Assembly (NCBI GenBank): GCA_026390115.1
Contig: JAPLGO010000014.1
Span: forward strand, 1 to 33,639
DNA length: 33,639 nt
Direction: 5' to 3'
From: Campylobacterales bacterium
Lineage (GTDB): Bacteria > Campylobacterota > Campylobacteria > Campylobacterales > Sulfurimonadaceae
Shown in pieces: positions 25,295 to 33,589 of the stretch (position 1 is its first letter; every line of letters starts with the position of its first letter). The notes below the pieces were generated by a model, which ran no database searches, was not told where the DNA came from, and saw only the letters and a program-made list of their open reading frames with translations. A program made the position numbers and the translations under genes.

Positions 25295-26256
25295 GGATAT
25301 TAATAATACTTCCAAATTGGTTGGGTGATGCCATTATGGCTACTCCGGCTATCGAGCTTTTATCTCAATATTACCCGCAGGCAAGATTTACTTTTGTCGG
25401 TAGTTTTGTAAGCATAGAGGCTTTAAAATATCATCCACAGTGTGAAAGAGCTATTGTTGATGAGACAAAAAAGAGCTCTAATAGATTGTTAGCAACCTAC
25501 ACATTGGCAAAAGAGTTAGGTACGTTTAATTTAGCAATAAGCTTCAGAAACCAGCTCCATGCTTCACTTCTTTTGAGATTTACAAACACCGTTTTTTGTA
25601 TCGCTAAACAGTCATGGCACTCCATGTTTTTACTCTCTCACACTCCAAAAATATCCACGAATCAGCATTTAGTGATGCAGTATGCAAAACTAGCCATGAC
25701 AAATGTAGATGATTTTGATGAAACAATCAGGGATTTAAAGCTCTATATTGAAGCAAAAAAGTTTGACAGACCCACTCTTGGCATCAATGCCGGAGCAACT
25801 TACGGAAGTGCAAAAAGATGGTATCCTGAGAGGTTTGCAGCCGTCGCTAAAGAGTTTTCAGACAAGTTTGATATCATCATTTTTGGTGGACCAAATGAGG
25901 TAGAGGTGGCAAACGAGATAGAGCAAAACTTAGGTATCCCTTGCACTAATTTAGCAGGAAAAACAAATATTCAAGAGTTATGTGCAAATATCGGCGGATG
26001 CTCTCTCTTTATCACAAACGACAGCGGACCTATGCATGTAGCGGCGGCATATAAAGTGCCTACAGTTGCTATTTTTGGACCTACAAAGCATACCGAAACC
26101 TCACAATGGATGAATGGAAAAAGCAGAATTGTAAGACATGAAATGGAGTGTAGCCCATGCATGAAACGCGAGTGCCCTCTCGGACATCACGACTGTATGA
26201 GGGGCATAACAGCTTCAGAAGTCATTATAGCGGTAAGGGAAATAGAGCTTTTATAG
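25291..26256 (+). CDS. waaF: ADP-heptose:LPS heptosyltransferase II
   Basis: WaaF adds the second heptose to the LPS inner core. The protein shows RILIILPNWLGDAIMATPA at the N-terminus, NAGATYGSAKRWYPERF mid-chain, NDSGPMHVAAA near residue 243 and the WaaF cysteine block CSPCMKRECPLGHHDC near 288-303. I chose GTG at 25291, giving 321 residues, because it starts directly at the conserved MRILI block, overlaps the upstream stop as GTGA, and has AGGTGG 6 bp before it. A GTG three codons earlier (25282) is possible. It is the last gene of the GH-like/PAP2/LtaS-like operon and converges on hldE with a 19-bp gap. Confidence 0.93.
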   Translation: MRILIILPNWLGDAIMATPAIELLSQYYPQARFTFVGSFVSIEALKYHPQCERAIVDETKKSSNRLLATYTLAKELGTFNLAISFRNQLHASLLLRFTNTVFCIAKQSWHSMFLLSHTPKISTNQHLVMQYAKLAMTNVDDFDETIRDLKLYIEAKKFDRPTLGINAGATYGSAKRWYPERFAAVAKEFSDKFDIIIFGGPNEVEVANEIEQNLGIPCTNLAGKTNIQELCANIGGCSLFITNDSGPMHVAAAYKVPTVAIFGPTKHTETSQWMNGKSRIVRHEMECSPCMKRECPLGHHDCMRGITASEVIIAVREIELL

Positions 26257-26275
26257 CCTATCACCTTCAAGAGAA

Positions 26276-27700
26276 TTATTTTCCCTGTATTCTTTGTATA
26301 GTTTGTGTCGTACTCTTCCCATCAACAAAATCAACAAGTTTTAATTCGCCGGAAAACTCTGTTCCGACAACCTCTTTACCTTCATAATCTCCACCTTTTA
26401 CAAGTACATCCGGTTGTATCATTTTTATAAGATTGTAGGGTGTATCCTCTGCAAATGGCACAACAAAATCCACTGCCTCAAGAGCCGCCAAAATGTAGGC
26501 TCTGTCTTCTGCAATATTTACGGGACGACTTGGACCTTTTAGACGTGAAACAGAGGCGTCAGAGTTGAGTCCGACAATAAGAACATCCCCAAAACTTTTA
26601 GCTATTTGCAGATACTTCACATGCCCGACATGCAGAATATCAAAACAGCCGTTTGTAAAAACGACTCTCTTTCCGTTTTGTCGATATCGCTCCACCATAG
26701 AGCTAATCTCTTCAAAACTTTTTATGTGTGCATCTGAAGTACTTTTGTGCAGAGTTGCTTCGTACTCTTCTATCTCTGCAAGGCTTACAGTTGCCGACCC
26801 GATTTTACCGACCACAACTCCAGCAGCCAAATTGGCAAACTTTGCAGTCTCTTCTATACTTTTATTTGCACAAAGAGCAAAAGCGATTGAAGCTATTACC
26901 GTATCTCCGGCACCCGTAACATCAAATACCTCCTTTGCAACTGTTGGAAATATTTTGAGTTTTTCATCATAAGTTGCGATTCCGTCTTCTGAAAGGGTAA
27001 TAAGAGATATGCCTAAATCACAATCACTTTTTAGTTTTAAAAGTGCCTCTTTGAGAGTTTGTTCATCGACTATATTTATCTTTGTAGCCTGCATCGCCTC
27101 TTTTTTGTTTGGAGTGAGAAGATATGCACCCTTGTATTTTGAGTAGTCACTCCCTTTTGGGTCCACCAAAACTTTTACACCATTAGAATGGCAAAGTTTG
27201 ATAACTCCTTGGCATAATGCATCCGTTAAAACACCCTTGCCGTAATCGGATAGAATCACCATTTCGTATTCTTTGATATTCAGACTTAAAGTCTCTAAAA
27301 TTTTTGCGACAGATGAGGGTAAAATATCATCTTTGCTCTCTTTATCATATCTGAGTATCTGTTGGCTTACGGCAATTATCCGGCTTTTTTTAGAGGTTTT
27401 TCTACCGTTTTGGGTAATTAATTTTTTTGTATCAACACCAATTTTTTGAAGCATATTTATAAGTTCATGTCCATTTGCATCATCACCGATGACACCGCTC
27501 ACACTCACCTCTGCACCAAGAACAACAAGGTTATTGATAACATTTCCCGCTCCACCCAACACAGTTGTCTCTTTTGCGATGTCCACCACAGCAACGGGGG
27601 CTTCTGGTGAGATTCTCTCACAACTTCCCCACAGATAGTGGTCTATCATCAAATCACCAACAACAAGAATTTTTGGCTTTGCGTTTTTTAGAGCCACCAT
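26276..27700 (-). CDS. hldE: Bifunctional heptose-7-P kinase / heptose-1-P adenylyltransferase
   Basis: HldE carries out two steps of ADP-heptose synthesis: C1 phosphorylation of heptose 7-phosphate and later adenylyl transfer to heptose 1-phosphate. The 474-residue protein has a PfkB-type kinase domain (about 1-318) with GGAGNV (49-54) and the catalytic motif DVTGAGDT (260-267). A nucleotidyltransferase domain (about 345-474) follows with TNGCFDILHVGH (349-360, HxGH) and SRLKGPSRPVN (385-395). Both halves look intact. Its start overlaps the hldD stop by one base (TAATG), so the two are translationally coupled. Confidence 0.97.
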   Translation of the reverse strand: MVALKNAKPKILVVGDLMIDHYLWGSCERISPEAPVAVVDIAKETTVLGGAGNVINNLVVLGAEVSVSGVIGDDANGHELINMLQKIGVDTKKLITQNGRKTSKKSRIIAVSQQILRYDKESKDDILPSSVAKILETLSLNIKEYEMVILSDYGKGVLTDALCQGVIKLCHSNGVKVLVDPKGSDYSKYKGAYLLTPNKKEAMQATKINIVDEQTLKEALLKLKSDCDLGISLITLSEDGIATYDEKLKIFPTVAKEVFDVTGAGDTVIASIAFALCANKSIEETAKFANLAAGVVVGKIGSATVSLAEIEEYEATLHKSTSDAHIKSFEEISSMVERYRQNGKRVVFTNGCFDILHVGHVKYLQIAKSFGDVLIVGLNSDASVSRLKGPSRPVNIAEDRAYILAALEAVDFVVPFAEDTPYNLIKMIQPDVLVKGGDYEGKEVVGTEFSGELKLVDFVDGKSTTQTIQRIQGK

Positions 27701-28710
27701 TACTTCTTAACCTCTTCTTCAAACACTCTTTTTATCTCACTCACATAGGCTTTGATTCCATCTTCCATCTCATAAGCCGGTGCATATCCAAGAGCCTCTT
27801 TTGTAGACTCAATGTCCGCCTCTGTATGAAACTGATAACTTCCAATAAACGGGTTTGGAATGTATTCACATGTCAAAGATGTTCCTAGTTCAGATTGTAA
27901 AATATCTACAATATCCTGAAAACTTCTCGCTTTACCCGTTCCGACATTATAAATTCCGCTCTCTTTAGGCTTCATTGCCTTAACATTTGCCTGTACAATA
28001 TCTTCTATGTAGATAAAATCGCGAAGTATCTTATCACTATGCTCAAAAAGACGGGGATTTCTGCCATGGAGGAGCTGATGTCCAAATTGCAAAATCATAG
28101 AAGCAGTCGTGTTTTTAAAAAACTCTCCCGCCCCGTAAACATTAAAATAGCGAAGCCCCACAATGCTGATATTGCTCTTTTTCATATATTCACGGCTTAG
28201 ATAATCCATGCTCAGTTTTGAAAATCCGTAAACATTTGCCGGAGCTTCACAACCCACTTTTTGAGGCGATGGGGCATTTCCGTAGGTTGCAGCCGAAGAA
28301 GCATAAATCATATTTGCATTATGTGCCACTGCCAAATTGAGCAAATCTTTATACGCATTCACATTTGTTTTTATCATCAAATCTTGTTCTAATGCCGTGG
28401 TATCAGAGATGGCCGCTTCATGAAAAATATAATCAAATTTATAATTTACCTCCAAGTCTAAAAGCAAATCTTTGTCATTAATATCCCCGCTAATAACTTC
28501 GCCTTTTAAACCCAAAAGATTTTTATAGTGACCGAAGCTTTTGAGGTTTCCATTTGAGAGTGTTTCACCGCTTCTAAAGCTGTCTAAAACTACAACTTTT
28601 GCTTCAGGATGGCTGTTTTGAAAATAAAAAGCTAAGTTTGAACCGATAAACCCTGCGCCGCCCGTTATTAAAATAGTTTTATCTTTTAAATCATCTTCAA
28701 TGTATCTCAT
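27700..28710 (-). CDS. hldD: ADP-L-glycero-D-manno-heptose 6-epimerase
   Basis: HldD is the last step of ADP-heptose synthesis, epimerising C6 with bound NADP+. The 336-residue extended SDR has GGAGFIGSN at 17-25, Ser139, and the catalytic pair Tyr161/Lys165 in YGFSK. YFNVYGAGE and the FIYIEDIV block match the family. A GGATGA ribosome binding site lies close to the ATG. It is followed by hldE with a one-base overlap. The 112-bp upstream gap is divergent with the cytochrome gene and holds both promoters. Confidence 0.96.
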   Translation of the reverse strand: MRYIEDDLKDKTILITGGAGFIGSNLAFYFQNSHPEAKVVVLDSFRSGETLSNGNLKSFGHYKNLLGLKGEVISGDINDKDLLLDLEVNYKFDYIFHEAAISDTTALEQDLMIKTNVNAYKDLLNLAVAHNANMIYASSAATYGNAPSPQKVGCEAPANVYGFSKLSMDYLSREYMKKSNISIVGLRYFNVYGAGEFFKNTTASMILQFGHQLLHGRNPRLFEHSDKILRDFIYIEDIVQANVKAMKPKESGIYNVGTGKARSFQDIVDILQSELGTSLTCEYIPNPFIGSYQFHTEADIESTKEALGYAPAYEMEDGIKAYVSEIKRVFEEEVKK

Positions 28711-28787
28711 ATTCTCATCCGTAATAAAGTTTATTTATCAAAATGATACCTTTTAATTCATTAACGAGTATTTAAGACTCTAATCAC

Positions 28788-28822
28788 TATAATTAACACG
28801 AAAATTTATCCAAGGAAATAAA
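28788..28822 (+). promoter_or_regulatory. Promoter and RBS of the cytochrome c553 gene
   Basis: TATAAT at 28788-28793 is a clear -10 element 29 bp before the ATG. The expected transcript start is near 28800, giving a leader of about 22 nt that contains the strong ribosome binding site AAGGAA, 6 bp before the start. No standard -35 is seen, which is usual for Campylobacterota. Confidence 0.6.
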
Positions 28823-29119
28823 ATGAAAAAAATCGTTTTAACATTACTCGTTGCCGGTGCTTCTCTTATGGCTGCTGATGGTGCTGAATTATTCAAAAAA
28901 TGTACAAGCTGTCATGGTACTACAGGTGAAAAAGCTGCTCTTAACAAGTCTCAAATCATTAAAGGCTGGGATGCTGCTAAAACAACTGAAGCATTAAACG
29001 GTTACAAAGCCGGCACAAGAAACAGTGCAGGAATGGGTGGTCTTATGAAAGGGCAAGTTGCTGCTTACAGCGATGCTGATATAGCCGCAGTTTCTGCTTA
29101 CATAGCTACTCTAAAGTAG
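28823..29119 (+). CDS. Small periplasmic cytochrome c553
   Basis: The 98-residue protein has a signal peptide (MKKIVLTLLVAGASLMA, cleaved about residue 17 or 18) and one heme-binding motif Cys27-x-x-Cys30-His31 (KCTSCH). The axial methionine is probably Met71 or Met75 in GMGGLMKG. It belongs to the class I c553-type cytochromes of Campylobacterota that carry electrons from the bc1 complex to the cbb3 oxidase. Location next to ccoS/ccoI supports this. It is a single-gene unit with its own -10 and a downstream hairpin. Confidence 0.93.
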   Translation: MKKIVLTLLVAGASLMAADGAELFKKCTSCHGTTGEKAALNKSQIIKGWDAAKTTEALNGYKAGTRNSAGMGGLMKGQVAAYSDADIAAVSAYIATLK

Positions 29120-29127
29120 TTATTTAT

Positions 29128-29147
29128 GAACTGCCTTTTGGCGGTTC
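29128..29147 (+). terminator. Hairpin after cytochrome c553 gene
   Basis: GAACTGCC (29128-29135), a TTTT loop and GGCGGTTC (29140-29147) form an 8-bp stem with one G-U pair, 8 bp after the cytochrome stop. The following bases CTTCTATG are only weakly T-rich, so it is an imperfect intrinsic terminator. It lies in the convergent gap with ccoS and could serve both directions or protect mRNA ends. Confidence 0.55.
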
Positions 29148-29169
29148 CTTCTATGAAAGTATCATAACG

Positions 29170-29385
29170 TTATTCTGGTCTGTAGTTTCTCTTTAACTCT
29201 TTTTTCTTTCTCTCCTGATTCACAGCATCATTCAGTTCATCTTCACCATCAAACTTCGCAGCATTTAAAAACTTCTCTTCATCATCAAACTGACCGTTTT
29301 TTATAGCCCAAAGAAAAGCAAATAATGCAATTCCGCCAAGAAAAATAGATGCTCCAAGCATCATAGCAATAACCCAATTATCCAA
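29170..29385 (-). CDS. ccoS: cbb3-type cytochrome oxidase assembly protein CcoS
   Basis: The 71-residue protein has one N-terminal membrane helix (about 5-27) followed by KNGQFDDEEKFL, the CcoS hallmark. CcoS is needed for cofactor insertion into cbb3 oxidase. The start codon is TTG at 29385, supported by an AGGAG site 7 bp upstream and by the family-like N-terminus; a nearby ATG at 29390 is out of frame. The charged tail with ERKKKELKRN is variable in the family. It lies 9 bp after ccoI in the same operon. Confidence 0.9.
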   Translation of the reverse strand: MDNWVIAMMLGASIFLGGIALFAFLWAIKNGQFDDEEKFLNAAKFDGEDELNDAVNQERKKKELKRNYRPE

Positions 29386-29394
29386 ATCATTCTC

Positions 29395-31803
29395 CTACTT
29401 TTTATTCCACTTCATACGAATTCTCATAGAGTTCCCAACAACTAAAAGTGAACTGATACTCATTGAAATTGCGGCAACAAGAGGAATGACAAATCCAGCC
29501 ATTGCCATAGGAATTGTAACAGCATTGTACAGCAATGAGATATAAATGTTTTGCTTAATAAGTCCGTAAGTTGTTTGAGATATTTTAAAAGCGTCTTCAA
29601 GAGATTTTAGTGAATTGTTCAGCAAAACAACATCTCCGACTTCAACCGCTACATCACTCCCACTTCCCATGACTATGCCTATGTCGGCACATGAAAGTGC
29701 CAAAATATCATTAACACCATCGCCGACCATTACAACTTTTTTGCCTTCGCTATGAAGTTTTGTTATAAAATCTGATTTTTCTTTCGGTGTCTGCTCATAC
29801 AAGAAGGTATCAATTCCAACCTCTTTAGCAATTTTAGTTGCTATGTTAGCGTTGTCTCCCGTAAGCATAATTGTTTTTATCCCTTTTTTTGAGAGTCTCT
29901 CAATTACCTCTTTTGCGTTCTCTTTTATTTTGTCATTCAGTTCATAAATAGCTACAATGCTATCTCCTATTGCAAAATAAAAGAGTGTGTTTTCACTGCT
30001 GAAATCAATATCAATTTTATTATCATTCATAAGTTTTTGATTACCGCCAAAGAACTTTTTCTTCTCAAAAATAGCATTTATTCCACATGCAGGAATCTGA
30101 TTGAACTCATCAAAAAGTATCTCATTCACATCTTCATTATTTTGAACAAGAAACTCTAAAACTCCACATGCCACAGGATGGTTGGAGGATTTAACAAGCG
30201 AATAAAGAACTCTTTTGTCAAATCCTCCATACAGATGCTCTTTTAAAACTTTTGGTTTTCCTATGGTAATCGTTCCTGTTTTATCCAAAACAAGGGTATC
30301 TATTTTTGCCATAGTTTCAAGATGTGCCGCCTCTTTAAAGAGAATTCCTCTTTTTGCACCCAAACTAAGCCCGACTAATGTTGCTACGGGGGTGGCAAGT
30401 GCCAGCGCGCATGGGCATGCTATAATAATTACAGAAATCGCTACCATAAAAGACATTTCAAAATTATGTTGCGATAGATACCAAAAAAGAAATGTTAAAA
30501 ATGCAAAACTCAAAATGACCGAGGAGAAATATTCAGACAACCTGTTTGCCATCAGCTGAATTTTTGGTTTCTTATTGATTGCAGTTTCTAACAGCGCTAC
30601 AAGATTTGAAAGAGTTGAGTGTTGGAAATCTTTGGAGGCTCTAAAATGTACATCAGCATCTATACTAGCTGTACCACTTACTACACTATCTCCATGCTGT
30701 TTATAAATCGGATTACTCTCTCCTGTAAGATTTGACTCGTCAAAAGAACCACTGCCTTTGATAATTTCTCCATCAAGAAGAACCCTCTCTCCCGTTGCAA
30801 CAACAACAATATCACCCACGCAAACATCGTTCAAGTTACAAGGGATAATTTTGCCGTTCTTTACAATATTTACCTCATTTGGGATATGTTTTGTAATAAT
30901 ATCAAGTGTGTCCGCAGCATTTTTTTTGCTTAAAACTTCCAAAAATTTCCCAATCAAAACAAAGGTGATTATCATGCTTACAGAGTCAAAATAGGCTTCC
31001 CCTTTTTGAGCAACCGTTATGTAAATAGAGTATATATAGGTGAGTGATGAACCTGTTGCAACCAACGTATCCATGTTTATAGTTCTATTTTTTATGCCGT
31101 AATATGCACCTCTGTAAAAAACCCAACCACTGTAAAGAAGGACAGGAGTAGCTAAAATTCCCTCTGCAATATTTAAAATAGTTTTTATATCTTGGGTTAT
31201 CCCGCTAAAATAACCAGCATATTGTGCAACTGCAATCCACATAATATTCATAGATGCAAAAATAGCAACCGCCATCCTTAAATAATACTCTTTTCTCTCT
31301 TTATTCGCATGTGCCTCTTGAAGCGAAGCATCGTAAGGATAAGCGTTGTAGCCAACAGCCCTAATCATGTCGATAATAGAAGAAAGTTTTAGAACTTCAT
31401 CTGCCCAGACTATAACTGCTTTGTTGTTTGTAAAGTTTATATTCGCTTCAATGACTCCATCCATTTTATGAAGTGCTTTTTCATTCAGCCAAATACATGC
31501 AGAACAGTGAATACCTTCAATAATAAGGGCCACTTCACTGAAACCTTCTTTATTAGTTTTGACAAACCTGTCATAAAAAGCTGAAGAGTTAAAGTTTGAG
31601 GAGTCTTCATACTGCTCTGTTGGGGGAGTGAGTATTACGTTGCCAGCTTTTTCATAAAAGCTATCAAACCCTGAATCATTCAAAAGATGAAAAACACCTT
31701 GACAACCATTGCAGCAAAAGTAATGATTATTTTCTTTAATCATGACAGAGGGATTAAACTCTAAATGACAATGGCTACAAGCAATGTTTTCAGACAAGTT
31801 CAA
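29395..31803 (-). CDS. ccoI: Copper-transporting P1B-type ATPase CcoI/FixI
   Basis: CcoI moves copper out of the cytoplasm for assembly of cbb3 oxidase. The 802-residue protein has an N-terminal Cys-rich metal-binding segment (Cys9, Cys12, Cys30, Cys31, Cys34), typical of FixI/CcoI, then an HMA domain with GIHCSAC (Cys100/Cys103). Further motifs are TGES (360-363), the membrane CPC (463-465), the phosphorylated Asp507 in DKTGT, HP (542-543) and GDGVND (694-699). The start is TTG at 31803 with AGGA 4 bp upstream, inside the asparaginase gene end (14-bp overlap). ccoS follows. Confidence 0.95.
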   Translation of the reverse strand: MNLSENIACSHCHLEFNPSVMIKENNHYFCCNGCQGVFHLLNDSGFDSFYEKAGNVILTPPTEQYEDSSNFNSSAFYDRFVKTNKEGFSEVALIIEGIHCSACIWLNEKALHKMDGVIEANINFTNNKAVIVWADEVLKLSSIIDMIRAVGYNAYPYDASLQEAHANKERKEYYLRMAVAIFASMNIMWIAVAQYAGYFSGITQDIKTILNIAEGILATPVLLYSGWVFYRGAYYGIKNRTINMDTLVATGSSLTYIYSIYITVAQKGEAYFDSVSMIITFVLIGKFLEVLSKKNAADTLDIITKHIPNEVNIVKNGKIIPCNLNDVCVGDIVVVATGERVLLDGEIIKGSGSFDESNLTGESNPIYKQHGDSVVSGTASIDADVHFRASKDFQHSTLSNLVALLETAINKKPKIQLMANRLSEYFSSVILSFAFLTFLFWYLSQHNFEMSFMVAISVIIIACPCALALATPVATLVGLSLGAKRGILFKEAAHLETMAKIDTLVLDKTGTITIGKPKVLKEHLYGGFDKRVLYSLVKSSNHPVACGVLEFLVQNNEDVNEILFDEFNQIPACGINAIFEKKKFFGGNQKLMNDNKIDIDFSSENTLFYFAIGDSIVAIYELNDKIKENAKEVIERLSKKGIKTIMLTGDNANIATKIAKEVGIDTFLYEQTPKEKSDFITKLHSEGKKVVMVGDGVNDILALSCADIGIVMGSGSDVAVEVGDVVLLNNSLKSLEDAFKISQTTYGLIKQNIYISLLYNAVTIPMAMAGFVIPLVAAISMSISSLLVVGNSMRIRMKWNKK

Positions 31804-32272
31804 ACTTTCCTAAATCTTTATTTTTAACTATCCTATTCCATAGCTCCACATGCCCACTCATGCAGATATAAACTCCATAATTTTGTAAAGATTTTAGAAA
31901 TCCTATGGCTATACCCAGATTCAAACTTGCCTCAATCTTATCAATTTCAAATGGATTCATAGCCCCCACTAAAACAATTTTTTTATTATCAAATATTTCA
32001 TGAAAAAATTCGGCACTTTTATCCATAGTATCCGTTCCATGAATGATTATAAACGTATCATCTTTTGACTCACTCATAATATTAGCAAGCATTTTTCTAT
32101 CATTGAGGTCCATGTCAAGGCTATCTTTATACACAACACCTGCTAGATCATATTCAAAAGTAACACTTTGAAGTATTGACTCTACTGCCACATTATCATA
32201 TGGAACTTCCAATTCGCCATTTAAAGGATTGTATCTCTTGTTAAAAGTACCGCCACTATTTAAAATCAACAT
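31790..32272 (-). CDS. Stand-alone asparaginase N-terminal (catalytic) domain
   Basis: The 160-residue protein matches only the N-terminal domain of bacterial L-asparaginases, which are normally about 330 residues. The catalytic residues expected in that domain are present: Thr9 in NSGGTF, Thr80-Asp81 in HGTDTM, and a lysine at about 150 in RIVKNK aligned with the conserved active-site lysine. VGAMNPF (102-108) is also conserved. The C-terminal domain is missing. It overlaps gmhB by 7 bp and ccoI by 14 bp, so the short form is fixed in the operon and not a recent truncation. Substrate and activity unknown. Confidence 0.82.
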   Translation of the reverse strand: MLILNSGGTFNKRYNPLNGELEVPYDNVAVESILQSVTFEYDLAGVVYKDSLDMDLNDRKMLANIMSESKDDTFIIIHGTDTMDKSAEFFHEIFDNKKIVLVGAMNPFEIDKIEASLNLGIAIGFLKSLQNYGVYICMSGHVELWNRIVKNKDLGKFELV

Positions 32273-32799
32273 CTATTTTTCCATATATCTTCAAGTTTAG
32301 AAACTATTCTGCTAGCTTTTGAATTTTTAGCAGAGTTTGATACATCAAACAAATAAGTCTCATGTAACCCAGCTTTTAACCCAGATTCTATATCTCTTTC
32401 ATTATCCCCGACTAAAACAGAATTTTCCAAATCAATATCAAACTCTTCTTGAGCATCTAAAAGCATTCCTGCTTGGGGCTTTCTGCAACTACAATCTCCT
32501 GTGGTTTCCGGATGGTGTGGGCAGTGGTAGACTTTTTTTATCTCTATATTATGTTTAGCGAACTCTTCAACCATCCATAGACTAAGCTGTGTAAAAGCCT
32601 CTTCACTGTAATAGCCTCTACTTATTCCGGATTGATTCGTTATAACAAATATCATAAAATCTAAGTTCTGATAATAGCGGCAAAGTTCAAAAATTCCATC
32701 AATAAACTCAAATTTTTCTACTTTATGTACATAATCATAATCCACATTAATTACTCCATCGCGATCCAAAAAAAGAGCTTTATTCGTAGTTTTGGACAT
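32266..32799 (-). CDS. gmhB: D-glycero-D-manno-heptose 1,7-bisphosphate phosphatase
   Basis: GmhB removes the C7 phosphate of heptose 1,7-bisphosphate. The 177-residue HAD phosphatase has the nucleophile motif with Asp12 and Asp14 (LDRDGVIN), TNQSG (54-58), the structural zinc site Cys93/His95/Cys103/Cys105 (CPHHP...CSC), and GDNERD (131-136). It starts 2 bp after gmhA and overlaps the asparaginase-domain gene by 7 bp. Confidence 0.96.
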   Translation of the reverse strand: MSKTTNKALFLDRDGVINVDYDYVHKVEKFEFIDGIFELCRYYQNLDFMIFVITNQSGISRGYYSEEAFTQLSLWMVEEFAKHNIEIKKVYHCPHHPETTGDCSCRKPQAGMLLDAQEEFDIDLENSVLVGDNERDIESGLKAGLHETYLFDVSNSAKNSKASRIVSKLEDIWKNRC

Positions 32800-32801
32800 T
32801 T

Positions 32802-33392
32802 CTATTTGCCTACGCCATCACCGAATATCTCTTTTTCTATAATATCGCAAAGAATATGTCCAATCAATATATGAGACTCTTGAATTCTTGGAGTGGAATC
32901 TGAAGGCACAACTATTGCGTAATCGGCAAGTCTAGCCATTTCACCTCCATCACGACCGACTAATGCAACAGTGGCAATATTTTTTTTCTTTGCACTATGA
33001 AATGCATTTATAATATTGAGTGAATTGCCTGAAGTAGAGATTCCTATAAAAATATCACCGCTTTGTCCCATTCCCTCAAGCTGGCGAGAAAAAACTTTAT
33101 CATACCCGTAATCATTACCTATGGCAGTAAGATTTGAAGTATCAGTTGTAAGTGACAATGATGGAATAGAAGGTCTATCAAAACCATATCTCCCAACAAG
33201 TTCAGCTGCAATATGCTGAGCATCAGCAGCACTACCGCCGTTACCAGCTAAAATGGTTTTATTAGTACCCCTATATAATTTAACGCACATTTGTGCGACT
33301 TCTTCTATTTTATTTAATAGTTCATCATTTTCATAGATAGCAATTTTTGTTTCATAAGAGTTTTTAATTTGCTCTTTTATGTAGTTTTTCAT
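32802..33392 (-). CDS. gmhA: Sedoheptulose 7-phosphate isomerase
   Basis: GmhA makes D-glycero-D-manno-heptose 7-phosphate, the first step of ADP-heptose synthesis. The 196-residue SIS-domain protein has AGNGGSAADAQHIAAELVGR (49-68) with His60 and Glu64 of the active site, STSGNS (119-124) for phosphate binding, and QESHILIGH (171-179) with Glu172. It is the first gene of the operon gmhA-gmhB-asparaginase-ccoI-ccoS. A TTAGGA ribosome binding site lies about 9 bp before the ATG. Confidence 0.97.
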   Translation of the reverse strand: MKNYIKEQIKNSYETKIAIYENDELLNKIEEVAQMCVKLYRGTNKTILAGNGGSAADAQHIAAELVGRYGFDRPSIPSLSLTTDTSNLTAIGNDYGYDKVFSRQLEGMGQSGDIFIGISTSGNSLNIINAFHSAKKKNIATVALVGRDGGEMARLADYAIVVPSDSTPRIQESHILIGHILCDIIEKEIFGDGVGK

Positions 33393-33436
33393 TTTATTTT
33401 TCCTAAAATTTTGTTCAAAATAATAACATATATATG

Positions 33437-33463
33437 ATTATATCCAGCAATATAACATGCCAA
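33437..33463 (-). promoter_or_regulatory. Probable promoter of the gmhA operon
   Basis: On the minus strand TATAAT occupies 33437-33442, preceded by TTGGCA at 33458-33463 with a 15-bp spacer, slightly short. The expected transcript start near 33430 gives a leader of about 37 nt with an AGGA ribosome binding site. The -10 is convincing; the -35 is weak. This would uncouple gmhA from the rRNA operon upstream. Confidence 0.5.
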
Positions 33464-33589
33464 AAAAGATAATGAAATAACAATAAAAGTAGATTGAGTA
33501 AAGCAATAGTTCAAATAAGAATAAATAATCTAGTAAAGTATAATAAAAGAGTTGATAGATAAAAGAAGGAGAAGGGATTAAATTTGAGA

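Noticed and set aside
31790-32272. Asparaginase-domain gene as a truncated pseudogene
   Set aside because: Active-site residues are kept, and both ends overlap functional neighbours in an operon, which argues for a maintained short protein.
33423-33437. CATATATATG palindrome upstream of gmhA as an operator
   Set aside because: Short alternating AT runs are common in this composition and no second copy or known regulator motif supports it.
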